From Platerodrilus igneus (taxonomy: Eukaryota > Arthropoda > Insecta > Coleoptera > Lycidae), in NCBI GenBank assembly GCA_036346225.1, contig JARFIW010000900.1, positions 3,121,001-3,185,000 of the forward strand: a stretch of 64,000 bases of DNA, written 5' to 3'. This document shows positions 46,436 to 58,480 of the stretch, piece by piece. The notes beneath the pieces were generated by a model that was not told the DNA's origin, ran no database searches, and was given only the letters and a program-made list of their open reading frames with translations. A program made the translations under genes and the position numbers. Position 1 is the first letter of the stretch. Each line of letters starts with the position of its first letter.

Positions 46436-46921
46436 TTTCCATTATAATAAAATTCATTGTATCTCTGAAGTAAATTTTAGATTAAGCAAGTATGCAAATA
46501 AACGGAGATAGTATTAAATTTGAGGTTAAGTGAAACTTAAACTACCGCTTATATTTAAGTGCAACTTAGAATGTATAAGTGTCGCTTAAAGTGCGGTGCA
46601 ATCACATTAAACTTTTAAGTAGTACTTAACTTTTAAGCTTAACCGGTGCAGTTGGGCATAAGAGACGTTGATTAACTATGATTTCACTTAATTAGTAATA
46701 TTTATCTGAGAAAATCTAAAAGATTCACATATTAAATGTGGATCAAATTTATAAAATTACAATGTGCCTCAAGGGCAGGTCTCGCACTAATGGCGGTTAA
46801 AAACGGAAAGGAAAGAATAATCTAACAAAATTATTTGAAGTTGTTAGGAGAACGTTCCAAAAAGTGACAGCAGTTACACTACAAGGAATATTAACTCCTT
46901 CAACGATGTTTGAAATTATCA

Positions 46922-47400
46922 TTATATTTTGTTATTAGTAGGATTGATTTCTTTGTTGATATAAAAAGACTTAATGAACAACCTAGTTTTATTATTGGGT
47001 TTGTTGTCTAAAATGATGGTATCATCGAATAGAGGTGTATGTTTAGTTGAAGAAACATGTGAAGATAATGCACATTTAGCAGAGTTTTTTCGACAGTCAC
47101 TCCTGTGCTGGGTTAAATGACTTTTTAACCATTGACTCATCTGTCCAATAAAATAAATTTTAATAACACCTGCGTTAATTGTCTGTGTAAATATAGTCCA
47201 TAAGACAATCCAAATGCAAAAAAACGATAGCCATACTGTGAAACTGAAATTGTTTCTATGAGACATTCCTACATTATTTAATCGTACGATTCCATCACAC
47301 ATCAATCTGTTTCGGAATAAGAGGTGTACGAGTAATTTACAGTCAAAAATCACTCATCAGATATTAATGAAAACTTCTAAAACTATAACATACAAAAAAT
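46922..47400 (-). pseudogene. Penelope-like GIY-YIG endonuclease relict
   Basis: The C-terminal part of the 46922-47353 frame reads KIYFIGQMSQWLKSHLTQH, then SAKCALSSHVSSTKHTPLFD, DDTIILDNKPN and FIKSFYINK. This is the distal half of the Penelope GIY-YIG domain (Y-I-G-Q, then x-R-L-x-x-H, A-L-x-x-H, H..F-D, I-L-D). The residues before K-I-Y are not Penelope-like, so the frame is chimeric at its start. The RT is not found nearby. Confidence 0.65.
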
Positions 47401-48499
47401 TAATATTTTTGGTTTATTGCATGAACTGATAAACGTACCTGCAGTACGATCGTGTAATTAAATAGTAATTTTTTGATATATTTGGTTGTTTCTTTTTATT
47501 TAATAATATTTATATGTACATGTATTGAAAATTTATTTGTGTAATAGTCTTATATTTGTGTTTTCACTACCAATCTAAAGATGATAATTCCAGTTTTGTT
47601 GTGATTAATTACTTTAAAATTACCTAGAGGCGTGATTAATATTCAAGTAACTCAGCATTTAGTTTTGGAAACTTTTCATTCAGCTAGCAGTTTTCAAGTA
47701 GGTATGTCCGTGTCCTTGTTACGACGTTTATTTTATGTTTGTTTGAACAATAGTGTATTTAGTGATTTCCCATGTGAATTTTAGGCCAGAATATGTATCT
47801 TGATCTCAGGTTTTAGCATCCTTCTGTTATTCTTTCTAGGAATTTTCTTTAGAAACTACTCGAGATTGGATGGCGCCCAAGTGTATTTTTCAAAGTAGTA
47901 TGTGAAGCGAACGGATCCTTTCTTTCATACTGTACTGTTGGAATGTAATTTTCATTTAATTTAGTGTTTATTACTCCTATTATTTAACCTCCAGCTTGAA
48001 ATACATTATCAAATTCCATAAATATATCGTAGTTAGTATGATTTATCTTTCAACTAAACCTGCGCTGTAAACAATCTAAAACTCAATGCATTCATTTGAC
48101 CCCAACAGTGGCGTTGAATTTTCAGAACCTAGAATTATAAATAAAATAGATTTACTCAAATTATTGCATTTGCATAAGCCATTAACTTTACCTTCTGGTT
48201 TCCGAGTAAAACTATCATAGGAAATTAGTGTAAGTATTTGTTGGTATGTCTTAAATCCTTATTTAAATTTACTTTGTCAAATACATGTTCCTGCAGTCAC
48301 TAACATCCGTCTCTGTATCAATTTCAATATTATGTAGTGAAAAGTTTTACTGAACACCGAAACTCTTAGCTTGCGCGAAAAAATAAAGAAAGTTCAACAA
48401 AGGTTTGACAGGATAATAAGGAAATCGCCGTCCTGCCGAAGTACAAGTGACTAAATATATAACATATTCAAATAGAAAACACAAAGGAGAAACGGTTGG
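47401..48499. other. No gene recognised
   Basis: AT-rich, short frames only. Confidence 0.45.
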
Positions 48500-48739
48500 A
48501 AAATTAACTCTTAAAATTTAATGAGGAGGGTAAAAAAATTGTGACAAAAGCCTCTAGAAAAAAGGAAATCTTCGAGATACGACAAGCAGCCCACTGATTA
48601 AACTCCGCGAAAGCATGAAACAATTGTGACTCTAAAAAAACAAAAGAAATAGCGCCACCGCATCTACTAACATAATCGACTCGGGGGACCATGACATAAT
48701 TAAATAAATATATATAAACGGAAACTATATTAAGGAGCA

Positions 48740-50510
48740 TTCATTCGGTAATTGGATTTCAGTCATTCGATTTGATTAATTCGATTCACGTCGTTTTACG
48801 TGATCGACAATGTAATAAGTGAATTTCGCGTCAACCAAGTAAATGTAACATTGATTAGGACGTTAAAATAACATGCAAAGTTTAAATATGAAATAGTTTG
48901 AAATATGGAAGTTGTTAAATGCAGTTATCAGATTTCATAATATACAATGAAGAGGAACAATTCTTCCATACAAAACTACGTTAAAATAATAATTAAATCA
49001 AAGATACACTTTTGGTAACTGATGTTTAAATGGAGATTTTAATAATATAGAAAATCTTGTAAGCTGATTTCGACCTTAATTTAAAAGTAGAAGCAGAAGG
49101 TGTTTACGACCATTAATTACGAGAATTGGATTTTGCAAGTATTAATTTTAGAATATTTTGTTTGTAACTGATATTTGAGTCTTTGTCATTTTAATTTATG
49201 GTAGAATAATATAATATTTTTTGTAAATATATATACCAGAAACTTTGGAATCAGGGTTCGAAACGCTTTGACTTTTTTTAATAGACTATTTGTCAAGGAT
49301 TTTTTGGCCAAACAAACTTTACAAGCGTGGGAATAAAAGCCAGGTAAACTATCCACAAGAGAAGAGATTTTAGTTCTGTAAATTGTAAGCAACATTAGGT
49401 GAGGCACATTTTGATAATTAAGTAAATAAGTATTTGTTAGGAATAATTTTGTTTGAAAGAAACTATGCTGTAAACGTACTATATTCGTGTGTATGAGAAA
49501 AATTTATTTTAGAATGTATAGATGTTTTATGATATTGCTATGTTTGATTTCGTTTTGTATATTCCATTACTTCCGTTGAGCTAGCCAAGGAAAGAAAAGT
49601 TAGAAAGGAAGGTAAGTCAAAAATTTCAAATTAATTTGCTGTACCTGTTTCACAGCACCCTTCTAGTGTCGCCCAACGCCAGGCGCTATCAAAGCACTCT
49701 TTTAGTGGCGTCCAACGTGGGGCGTTATCACAGCACTCTTAGCGACACCCAATGCCAAGCGTTGTCATAGCAATATATATTGCTGTGACAACGGTTGACG
49801 TTAGGCGTCGCTAAAAGTGTGCTGTGATTCAGGTGCAGCAAATTGTAATATTTTAAATTACTGACTTACCTTCCTTTCTAATTTTTGTTTGCCTTGCTAG
49901 CTCAATGAAAGTAATAGAATTTCCAAAATAAAATCAAAGACAGCAAAATCATAAAGCATCTATACAGTCAAAGTATTTTCTCTCATACAAAAGAATATAG
50001 AACATTTGCAGCATAGTTTTTTCAAACAAAATTACTCCTAACAAGTACTTATTTACTTAATTATCAAAATGTTCCTCACCGTATCTAGCTAAAATTTACA
50101 GAGCAGTTACAAAAAAAAATCTAAAAATAATACTTGCAAAATCAAAAAGCGCTTATCCATTTCGTAATTAACAGTATTAAATATTTTCTGCTTCTATTTT
50201 TAAATTGACGTTCAAATCCCAGTTTACAAAATTATGCGTATTTGCTTAAACCTTCCTTGTAATTACTTATTATATAGTAGCGTTGTATCGAGGAATTTTC
50301 CCTCTTTATTGTATATTACCAAATGAAACAACTACATTTAACTACGTATACATTTCATATGTAAACTCTGCATGTTATTTTGGCTTTATAATCAACATTA
50401 CTTTTACTTAGTTGACGCCAAATTAAGAATAAATTATTACCTCGTCGGTCTCGTAAATCGACATGATTCGAATTAATCAAATCAAATGACTGAATGAATC
50501 TCTATAATAA
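48740..50510. repeat. Large palindrome of two LTR-like arms
   Basis: The left arm (about 48740-49769) and the right arm (about 49784-50510) are inverted copies, centred on GCAATATATATTGC (49770-49783). Shared blocks include TCATTCGATTTGATTAATTCGA at the outer ends, AACATGCA.AGTTTA.ATATGAAAT, AATATACAAT.AAGAGG, GTTAGAAAGGAAGGTAAGT and the AGCACTC..GTCGC units near the centre. The right arm lacks the 49150-49370 portion. Outer ends carry LTR-like U3 features only on the left (ATATATAAACGG near 48710). Two retroelement 5' ends facing each other. Confidence 0.8.
49651..49767 (+). repeat. Three tandem primer-binding-site-like units
   Basis: Units of 40, 39 and 38 bases (49651, 49691, 49730), each CAGCACTCTT(TT)AG followed by a primer-site-like core and GCG-T-ATC. 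The middle core, TGGCGTCCAACGTGGGGC (49706-49723), differs at one base from the tRNA-Lys primer site TGGCGCCCAACGTGGGGC known from several retroelements. The outer two are diverged. A fourth, inverted copy lies at about 49785-49840. Confidence 0.7.
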
Positions 50511-51510
50511 AGTTCTCGTTTAATTTATTTTGACTACTTCACTACTGCTAGATTGTATGGGATTTCAATCGAAGGATTACACACCTACCTGACGCCAGGT
50601 TTCCTCATTAGCCTCGAATCGCGTGATTGATTTATAATAATGACGCGCGCTGCTCCGTCCTTCTCAAAGTTATTGTGATGTCGCATCTATCGAACAATTA
50701 TTGCGAAAGCTATCAATAATTCTTATCGATTTTACGACATTTTATTACATTTTTAATATTCCTGCGGCTTCTTAGAATAAATGTGTATTTAATAATTAGG
50801 CATTTAAGTAGTTCTAAGTACAGATGACGCATTTTCTCTATTGCTATCAAAAATTCGAGAACATGCTTTATTTAAAATGGTGTACGGTAGTTAACCCGTA
50901 TGACCAAGTAACGCTTTAATTTCTTTTTGACGATGCAATTCGACTTGGATTGTTTTTACATGAATATTTTACACACGGATAATTATTTATTACATAAATA
51001 ACCAATACTTTTATTTGCTTAAAATGCAAACTATTTGCATTTTTACAATTGCAATAAAAGATTGGTTTTCACGGCAAACAAAACGTATTTTTAATGCACA
51101 TTTTTATAACAAACGAATGGCTTTGTATCTATAATGCTTGAAAATGATCGATTTGCATAAGGTATAAAGTTTAAGGATTGAAATTCGTTCTACAGTATTT
51201 CTCTACGATTAATTATTTTTGCATATACGGCTTAACTTTTGTATACACGGATGTATTATCGATTTAAAATCTGTGATTCTAAATACACGGGAAGTGTGTT
51301 TTGCTTTTCACATTAATGGCCATGTGTTTACAATATGCTTATTATACGGTGTGATTATTTACACGTACGAAACTGCGTTTTTGCTTTGCACTTTAATGGC
51401 TAAAAAGTACGCCCATAATATGTAGCGTGTAACCATGAATTTTCGGAACTTTCTATTTTTTCGGTTTCTTTTATATTTTAGTAGGCTATATTTGTAGAAT
51501 TTGTGTTTCA
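50511..51510. other. No gene recognised
   Basis: AT-rich; the short frame 51219-51425 has no motif. Confidence 0.4.
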
Positions 51511-53528
51511 ATGACTCTCATAACTCCTTATCGCGTTAATATATATTGTTTTAGAACATTTATATTTCAGTTAGAGTTCATTTCAAGTGCAGATTTGTTA
51601 AAAATACCTGGACGAGAGGTTTTTGACTATTTAAGAACGTTACGACCACTTGAAACAATTACCAAAAAATGTTGTGATGCTTTGATTTACAACTTACAAC
51701 TCCATAAGATCAATTACTGAATGGGTGCCATCGTGAATGTACACAGTTTTTGAAAAATAATTAGGTTTGGAGTGATCCCAAAATTATTATATAGTTTTTA
51801 CAAACATCTAATTTGGATTCATCAAGTCAGTGTAGCACATCAGTAACAGGACGACCCAAAATACAATTTCACTTGTGACATAGCAGTTAAAATTAAGAAA
51901 AGTTAAAAAGTTGGTCATGACACAATTCTTGAAGAAACGAGTCTTGCTATTGAAGTGAAATTCAGGAAGTCTGCAAAACAAGATGCTGCAGGGCTCATTT
52001 TTCCACGAGAGCAACAAGAATAAAAAATGTATGAAGGATCTATTGAAATAAAATTTCGGCGTTGTTACTCTCTAGACGAAGCATTAGTGTTAATAACTTC
52101 TGCTCAATTAACAAAATCTCAATATAAAATAATGTGAAATGGTTCTATAGGCAAAGAAGCAAGGTTATATATTACGCTATCAAAAAAACTAAATAATTCT
52201 GATATCCATGCGATAATGACACTATAGTAACCGAATCTGTTGCAAAACTGAATTTATAAGCTGTGGTAAATTTAACTACTGAGCATTTGTTTATCACTGG
52301 AGAGTATGTTATGGATAGATTCGTTGGCAAAAGATCTTGTCAATTAAAAAATTTAACCAATATATTCAAGTGGGATGTGGTGGAAGTGAGGGACAAAGCA
52401 GGTATAAACAACAATTTAGTGCAGCAAACTGAAGACGCAAGTGTGTTGGCGACAATCTTGGTATCTTTGCAATTAGTTGGTTTTGATAATGATGATAAGA
52501 AAATTATTATTGCTTTCAACGAAATATTGCAGATTAATAAGATTTCGCTTTATAAAAGAAACCGATGAAGTAGGTTTTTGAATGAATTTAATTATATAAG
52601 ATCTCAATTTGCTATCATAGTCAAGACTAACATATTTTTTAAAGACGTTACCATCAAAATTTGTCACAAATTTCTTGAAAGATCTGCAATGCCATAGCTT
52701 CCAACAAATCTACTCAGAGATGCTGTATTTGTGGTAGTACATCAAAGGACATGAATGATTTAAATTTAGTGAGAAACAAATCGTGTAACGAGCAAATTTT
52801 TCATGGAATCTTTCTACTTTACATGCAAATATTCGTTTTATGGCGTGCATATTACATATCCGTTACAAATTAGAGATAAAAAAATGGTAAGCTCATGACC
52901 AAGACAAAGAAATTGTTGGTGCATATAATAAAAGAAATATTCATGAATTTAGAACTAACACAGGCTTTTTACTGAACACCCCAAACAAGGTGATGGAAAT
53001 ACTAACGATGGCAATTCTGCAAGCAGTTTTTTGAAATAGTGTAACATCCGAAATTACGGGAGTAAACTTTGACATTAGTAGAACGATTTGCAGAAACTCT
53101 CTCAGTGTTATCTTCAGGATTTGAGATAAATATTGATGGATTTGAGCAATACTGCAATGACACTGCTAACATGAATGTTTCACTTTACAATTGTACCTCA
53201 TGCCGGCAGCAATTCACACACTTCTAATGTATGGTCCAACCATTATCAAATAATTTGATACCAAATTAGTCAACTCGGTGACAAGGTGCAGGAATCTCGA
53301 CATAAGGAATTTCAAAACTTTCATAAACACCATTTGCGAAAATCTTCGAGAATCAACACAAATATTGATATACTACATCATTTACTAGTCCTCAAACCCA
53401 GTTATTACAAGTATAATGGCACCATACCATCAAACAAGGAAACACCTCGTTCCTGCTGTTCTGAAATTGTTAAAATGTCGGCAATAAGAACTGAACAAAG
53501 TGACAGTATTGACTCTGATAATTATTAA
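51511..53528 (+). pseudogene. Decayed transposon-type protein, family not named
   Basis: A series of frames reads, in order: LLKIPGREVFDYLRTLRPLE (51511-51720); IFPREQQ and RRCYSLDEALVLITSAQLTK (about 51995-52120); FVGKRSCQLKNLTNIFKW (52263-52568); ANIRFMACILHI (about 52830); GNTNDGNSA (about 52990-53016, shifted); EITGVNFDISRTI, SGFEINIDGFEQYC (about 53055-53160); and ESRHKEFQNFHKHHLRKSSR (53286-53528). I recognise this order from large uncharacterised proteins found in many copies in insect and cnidarian genomes, which I take to be transposon products, perhaps distantly like RAG1/Transib recombinases. That last link is speculation. Many stops and shifts; certainly not a working gene. Confidence 0.5.
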
Positions 53529-54744
53529 GAGTAATATTTCTCATAATACTTAAATATTAAAATAACGATACAAAATGTTTCATTTATAAAATAGTTTTGT
53601 CATGCTAGAAATCATATCTGTCCCACTGTGCCTCGTTTAAGGATTTCTAGCAGCACCAAGTTCTTAAGAGAATTTCGCATTGCAGAGTGTTTCAAACGCA
53701 AAGAACATAAGTTTTTTTACTTAGCTTCAGCATGTTCCAGTCATCCTCGACAAGTGTATTGAGGTGCATTATGAATGCTTGATGTCATCGTCTGGAAACA
53801 CTGCCGTTTACATAGTTTGCATTTAGTGAACTTTTGCAGGGTGTGACATCTTCTGGAATAATCGTAGATGCCAACTAGTGCATTGTATTAAGAAGTGTAC
53901 GCAGTATAAACTATACTCTGTAACAATATTATCCCAAAGCATGAATAGTAATTAAAAATGCTTTAAAACTTCATCGCAGCTTAAAGAACTGTATGGGTTT
54001 TCATTTTTAATTTACTACGTTATTGCCAACTATTAATACTAAGTGTAAAAAACCTTTATTACACAACAATTAGCTGCCTATACACGTTAGCACCACCACA
54101 TACGCTTTAATTTGGTGATAGAAAACTTTTAAAATCGTGCTAAATCGTCATTTAAAAATTCCATCATGTTAAATGCATATTTCCTAACTGTACCTACTTT
54201 ACCAACACCGAAAATTAGTTATTACAGTATCAAATAGATATTTACGTAACCAGTAATAAAAAGACTAATTTTATGTGACAAATGTAACATTTGCCAGCAA
54301 GTTTGTAAATTACATGAGTTAAATGAAATTAGGGTTTCATAATGTGTTACGTAAAAATTCATTATATCACTAGTGTTGGAACGAACTGATGTTTATTAGA
54401 AATGCAGTTTTGTAATGTCAAAAATACATTTAAAATTTTACATTTTGCAATGGGGTTAGATAAACGAAATTTTATCTGTCAAACTATAAAACATTACGCA
54501 ATTGGTTCATAATTTCATTATCAACAATAACAAGATCCAATAGTTTGCAGAATTTAATACCCTACTGTCATATTTATTCAAGAAATGCTGTACTACAAAT
54601 TTGCATTTTAATATATAATCATAAAAATTTTTGTTAATTAATGGTTTTCCCCGTTCGATTTCACATTTTAACAATATGGCAACCCTAGTAATGCATGTTC
54701 TTTCACCACTTTGTCTAAATGCATATTAAACTAGAAAACGTAAC
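53529..54744. other. No gene recognised
   Basis: AT-rich, no motif in either strand. Confidence 0.4.
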
Positions 54745-54872
54745 ATGGAGTGTACATATTTTGAGGAAAAAGTATGCTATGTAATAATTTGGACTCCAAA
54801 AGAAGTTCCTATTACAGAGATTGTAAGAGATGAAGAATGGAGCAATAACATTAATCTTTTACATGAATTTTA
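54745..54872 (+). pseudogene. Possible YqaJ-type exonuclease C-terminal remnant
   Basis: An ATG-started frame of 42 codons reads MECTYFEEKVCYVIIWTPKE and continues with EIVRDEEW. It resembles the C-terminal strand and helix (C-x-F-V-V-W-T-P-K..I..D..F-W) of YqaJ-like exonucleases carried by viruses and large transposons. No catalytic core upstream. Weak call. Confidence 0.35.
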
Positions 54873-55059
54873 ATTTAAACATAATACATAACTAACTAAA
54901 GCTTTACCGCAAATTATTAAACAAAATTGAATTTTATTATTATGTATATAAATTTCCATCAGGTAAATACCACATCAATTACAATTATTAAATCCTCATG
55001 ATTATTATAGTGTTATGTTAAATGTAATGCTGCCAAAGATTTTTATAGGAATTATAAAT

Positions 55060-55600
55060 TATATAGACTATAACGTTCCATCATCATTAGGTGTTCAGTC
55101 CTGGAACTGGTTAGACGCGTACTGTCATTGTTTTCTAAGAACTATCATACACATGCACAGTCTGCATCCACCACTATCTGTGTGCAATAGTCTGATCTCG
55201 GTCTACCTCTACTTCTTTTTTCCTATCTTTGTTTATAATACATCCCATACTATTTCCCAAAAATGCCTTAGAACGTACCCTTCCCTTCTATTTCTCCAAT
55301 TTTTTTTTGTTTTCCACAGATATCTTTATTCCCCTACTATTTCTAAAACCTATTTGTTATTAACCTTGTCTGTCCATGCTATCATCCTTATACATCTGAA
55401 GCACATTATTCCAGAAGGCCTCTATCTTTTTCTCTCTGCTATTCCTACTGCCCCTATTTCATAGACGTACTGTGCTGTGCTCCACACATATGCTTTAAAC
55501 ATTTTTCTTCTTGTCTCTATGTTTGTTGTCTTTGAACATATCCGCTGTTCATTCTTGTTAGACGTAATTCGGTCACCAACTGTTTTACAGATATATGCCC
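55060..55600 (-). mobile_element. LINE fragment (RT C-terminal part)
   Basis: Minus strand matches the 57060-57420 part of the better copy (blocks complementary to TGTGTGCAATAGTCT, TCTACCTCTACTTCTTTTT and TCTATGTTTGTTGTCTTTGAACA). Many shifts; it ends at an abrupt junction near 55600 with another fragment. Confidence 0.65.
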
Positions 55601-55905
55601 TATTTCCCCGATACTCAGTGGTATGTTAAGGGGGGTAAGCAGTCTCTGGCTGCCAAATTCCCTTAGCACTTAAACATTTGTCGATTAATATTTTTTTCAA
55701 TATATCATTTCACGCAATCAACATTAGTTGAAAATATTTCACAACCCACACCTGAAAGTTGTTTATAATAATCATCAAATTTAAATGCATTTATTTTTTA
55801 GTCAATAGATTTTCTGTCTTGAAACTAGTTGGACGTGTACCTCCACTTATTTATGTTCTGAGCTAGCCTACACAGTTTCCTGAAATTTCCACAACATCCT
55901 ATATA
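55600..55905 (-). mobile_element. Second LINE 3' fragment
   Basis: Matches 56745-57040 (AGTGGTATGT.AAG.GGGTAAGCAG..TGGCTGCC; TTGTTTATAATAATCATCA; GAGCTAGCCTACACA). It follows directly on the RT fragment in the same orientation, so two partial copies lie head to tail. Confidence 0.6.
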
Positions 55906-55975
55906 CATTATAATTTAATTAAGGGCCGCTATGCTTGTGGTCACGTCCCCAATGCTCCACCCAAAGGTACTACAT
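55906..55975 (-). repeat. SINE/LINE tail fragment
   Basis: Same about 65-bp block as at 41672-41740 (TTAAGGGCC..GTCACGTCCCCAATGCTCC..ACTACATTGGG). Confidence 0.5.
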
Positions 55976-56739
55976 TGGGTTTAAACGCGAAAATATAAAC
56001 GTGCTCCTAATTATTCTAACTTCAAAATTAACACATCCTAAATAAAACGACAGAAACAAAAACTAAAAATAGGGTTTCACTGATGGTATCCCTAGCGTTG
56101 ATTTGGAGTGTGCACGATCAACAAGACACAAACAAAATGAATGAGGGGGATCCGTAATGCCGGATAGCAGCTGCCAGCTCTGCTTACTGGTGCGACCCGA
56201 AGGGCCGACTTAAAACTATCCAAATCTAGCTAGCTAATTTAAAATGGATTCAAATTTTTTAAGAATACGCCAAATATATTAATAGTGAATCCAGCTATTT
56301 TACCTGCTCTATAAATTTACAAATTTGTCTTCCCTGGTCTAAGTAATTTGTTAGCCTAAGTCCGTCCCTAGCTTTACCTATCTTTCCCTAACTGATTTAT
56401 ATTGTAATTACAATCTTCTCAGACAATCTTCCTTCCTATATGTAAGCTATCACCAAAAATGGCGGCAGAACGTCAAACAAATAATATCAAGCCACAAACA
56501 ATAAAAGCAAGCAAAAATATAAATATAAAAATAAATATAAATATTTATGTAAATATATAAATAAACATCTATAAGCATTAAGCGTTGAGCAGTGCATAAA
56601 ATTGCAAAAAGCATAACCCAAATTATCAGGTGAACTCGCATAAGCACTATACCGGCTAGCGCCATTACGCACAAAACGTGCTCGTTAAATTATTTCAAAT
56701 AACATCCTATATACAGCTTGGCTCCCCTTCTATTGTTTT
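55976..56739. other. No gene recognised
   Basis: Contains a moderately GC-rich block (56150-56215, GGATCCGTAATGCCGGATAG and on) and a low-complexity ATAAATATAAA tract (56515-56575). No coding. Confidence 0.4.
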
Positions 56740-58130
56740 CTAATTATATGTCCTATTTTACCAAGATTCAGTGGTATGTGAAGAGGGTTAAGCAGCCTGT
56801 GGCTGCCAAGGATCCCCCAACACTTAGACATTTGCCGAATTAATAGTTTTCCAGTAAATCCTTTTGCACAATTAACATTACTTGAGAATATTGCAAGACC
56901 AATACCTGTAGTTGTTTATAATAATCATCATGTTTAAGTACATTTATTTTTTTCATCATTAGTTTTTCCATCTTGGGACTGGTTGGATGCGTACCGCCAT
57001 TGATTCTATTCTGGGCTAGCCTACACATTTCCCCGAAATTCCCACATTCTACATCTTTCACTATCTGTGTGCAATAGTCTAACCAAGGTCTACCTCTACT
57101 TCTCTTTTTCCTATCTCTGCTTCTAATATATTCTGCACTATTCCCTGATGTCTTAGTATGTGACCTATCATCCTATCTCCTACTTTTTTTCTGTTTTCAA
57201 CATATTTCTGGTACCTATTTATTCTTAACTTTGTCTGTCCATTATATCTTCATCATACGTCTGTATCACCACATTTCAAACGCTTCTACCTTTTTCTTGT
57301 CCGCTTCTCCTACTCTCCAGGCTTCACAGCCATGCAGTGCTTTGCTCCACACATATGTTTTAAGCAATCTATTCCTTCTTTCTATGTTTGTTGTCTTTGA
57401 ACACAGTAGTTGCTTTTTCTTGTTAAATGTAGCACGGCCTTGTTCTAATCTTTGTTTTATATCTTTTGTGCTTTTCCCATCTTGCGTTATTTGGCTTCCT
57501 AGGTAGCAAAAATCCTTAACCACTTGTAAGTTCTCGTTACCTATTTGTATTCTTGTTTTTGGTTTATTTTCCCCTCCTTTGCATACTAGAACTTTAGTTT
57601 TATTATTGTTAATTTCCATATGGTACCTCTCTGTTAGAACCGTTAGATGCTAATACCGCTATATCATCTGCAAATCTATGCATATCAATCTTTTGTCTCT
57701 GCATAGTAATTCCAAATGTCTTCCTGCATTTGACAGTATTCATTGCCTCTTCTATGTACAAGTTAAAAATTAATGGGGATAGGGCACATCCCTGCCTCAC
57801 ACCTTTCCTAATATTTGCTTCTCTACATTTCTGCTCTAATTTTATTACAGCTGTTTGCTTTTTGTATAAGCTATGTACTATCTGTCTATCCCTAAAACTC
57901 ATTCCAATCGTTTTGAGCATTTTGAACATTTTTTCCATTTTACATTATCGAATGCTTTTTGCACATCTACAAACCCAATATACACGCTTTTTCCCTTTTT
58001 CTGTTTTCTCCATTATCACCCTCAGAACTAAAATAGCCTCCCGTGTTCCCCTGTTTCGCCTAAACCCAAATTGATCTTCTCCTAGTATGTCATCAGCTCG
58101 TATTACTATAACGTTTATTACATGTAATTC
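56740..58130 (-). pseudogene. Non-LTR retrotransposon (LINE) ORF2 relict
   Basis: Minus strand, from high to low coordinate: YIGFVDVQKAFDNVKW (about 57990-57945), then the frame 57938-57609 with KGVRQGCALSPLIFNLYIEE and RFADDIAVLA (the catalytic F-A-D-D box), then the frame 57619-57266 with KTKVLVCKGG, CYLGSQITQDGKSTKDIKQR and TYVWSKALHGCEAW, then SRGRPWLDYCTQIVKDVECG (about 57110-57045) with RLAQNR. This is the normal order of a LINE reverse transcriptase through to its C-terminus. The 5' part and the endonuclease are missing and there are several shifts. The 3' untranslated part runs to about 56745. Confidence 0.85.
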
Positions 58131-58480
58131 ATGCTAAATTGATCTATTTCATATTTTGTCATCTAGTTTGAAAAATCTAACATTATATTAGCTCACTATT
58201 AAGTATAGTAGTATACTACAACTGTAAAAACAAAGCCTAAATTAATTCATCGATTGATATTGTTACGTATTGATTTACAAGTCCATTATTAATTAGTATT
58301 AGTCATACACATTTTAGCCTTTGTTCAATATCGATGCAGTCATATTTCCTGATGACCAATTCTCACGAGAAAGTTAACAGGAAACATGAAACACGCACGA
58401 TACGGCCAACCAAGAAATTCAGATTAGTAAACCAGTGGCAAACCACTATCTGTATGTTCTCATTAATATTTCAGGAAACA
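58131..58480. other. No gene recognised
   Basis: AT-rich spacer leading into the LTR-like sequence. Confidence 0.35.

Larger units (their letters stand above)
45471..46658 (-). mobile_element. PIF/Harbinger element, internally deleted
   Basis: Inverted ends GGCCCAACTGCACCG and CGGTGCAGTTGGGCA, flanked by TAA on both sides (45468-45470 and 46659-46661), the TWA-type duplication of this superfamily. Subterminal regions are rich in TTAAGT/ACTTAA repeats. Inside are a minus-strand nuclease relict and, from the other end, the first codons of the Myb-like partner gene. At 1188 bp it is much shorter than a complete two-gene element. Confidence 0.9.

Noticed and set aside
57230..58074. Plus-strand frames opposite the LINE
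   Set aside because: They are shadows; the minus strand carries the reverse transcriptase motifs.
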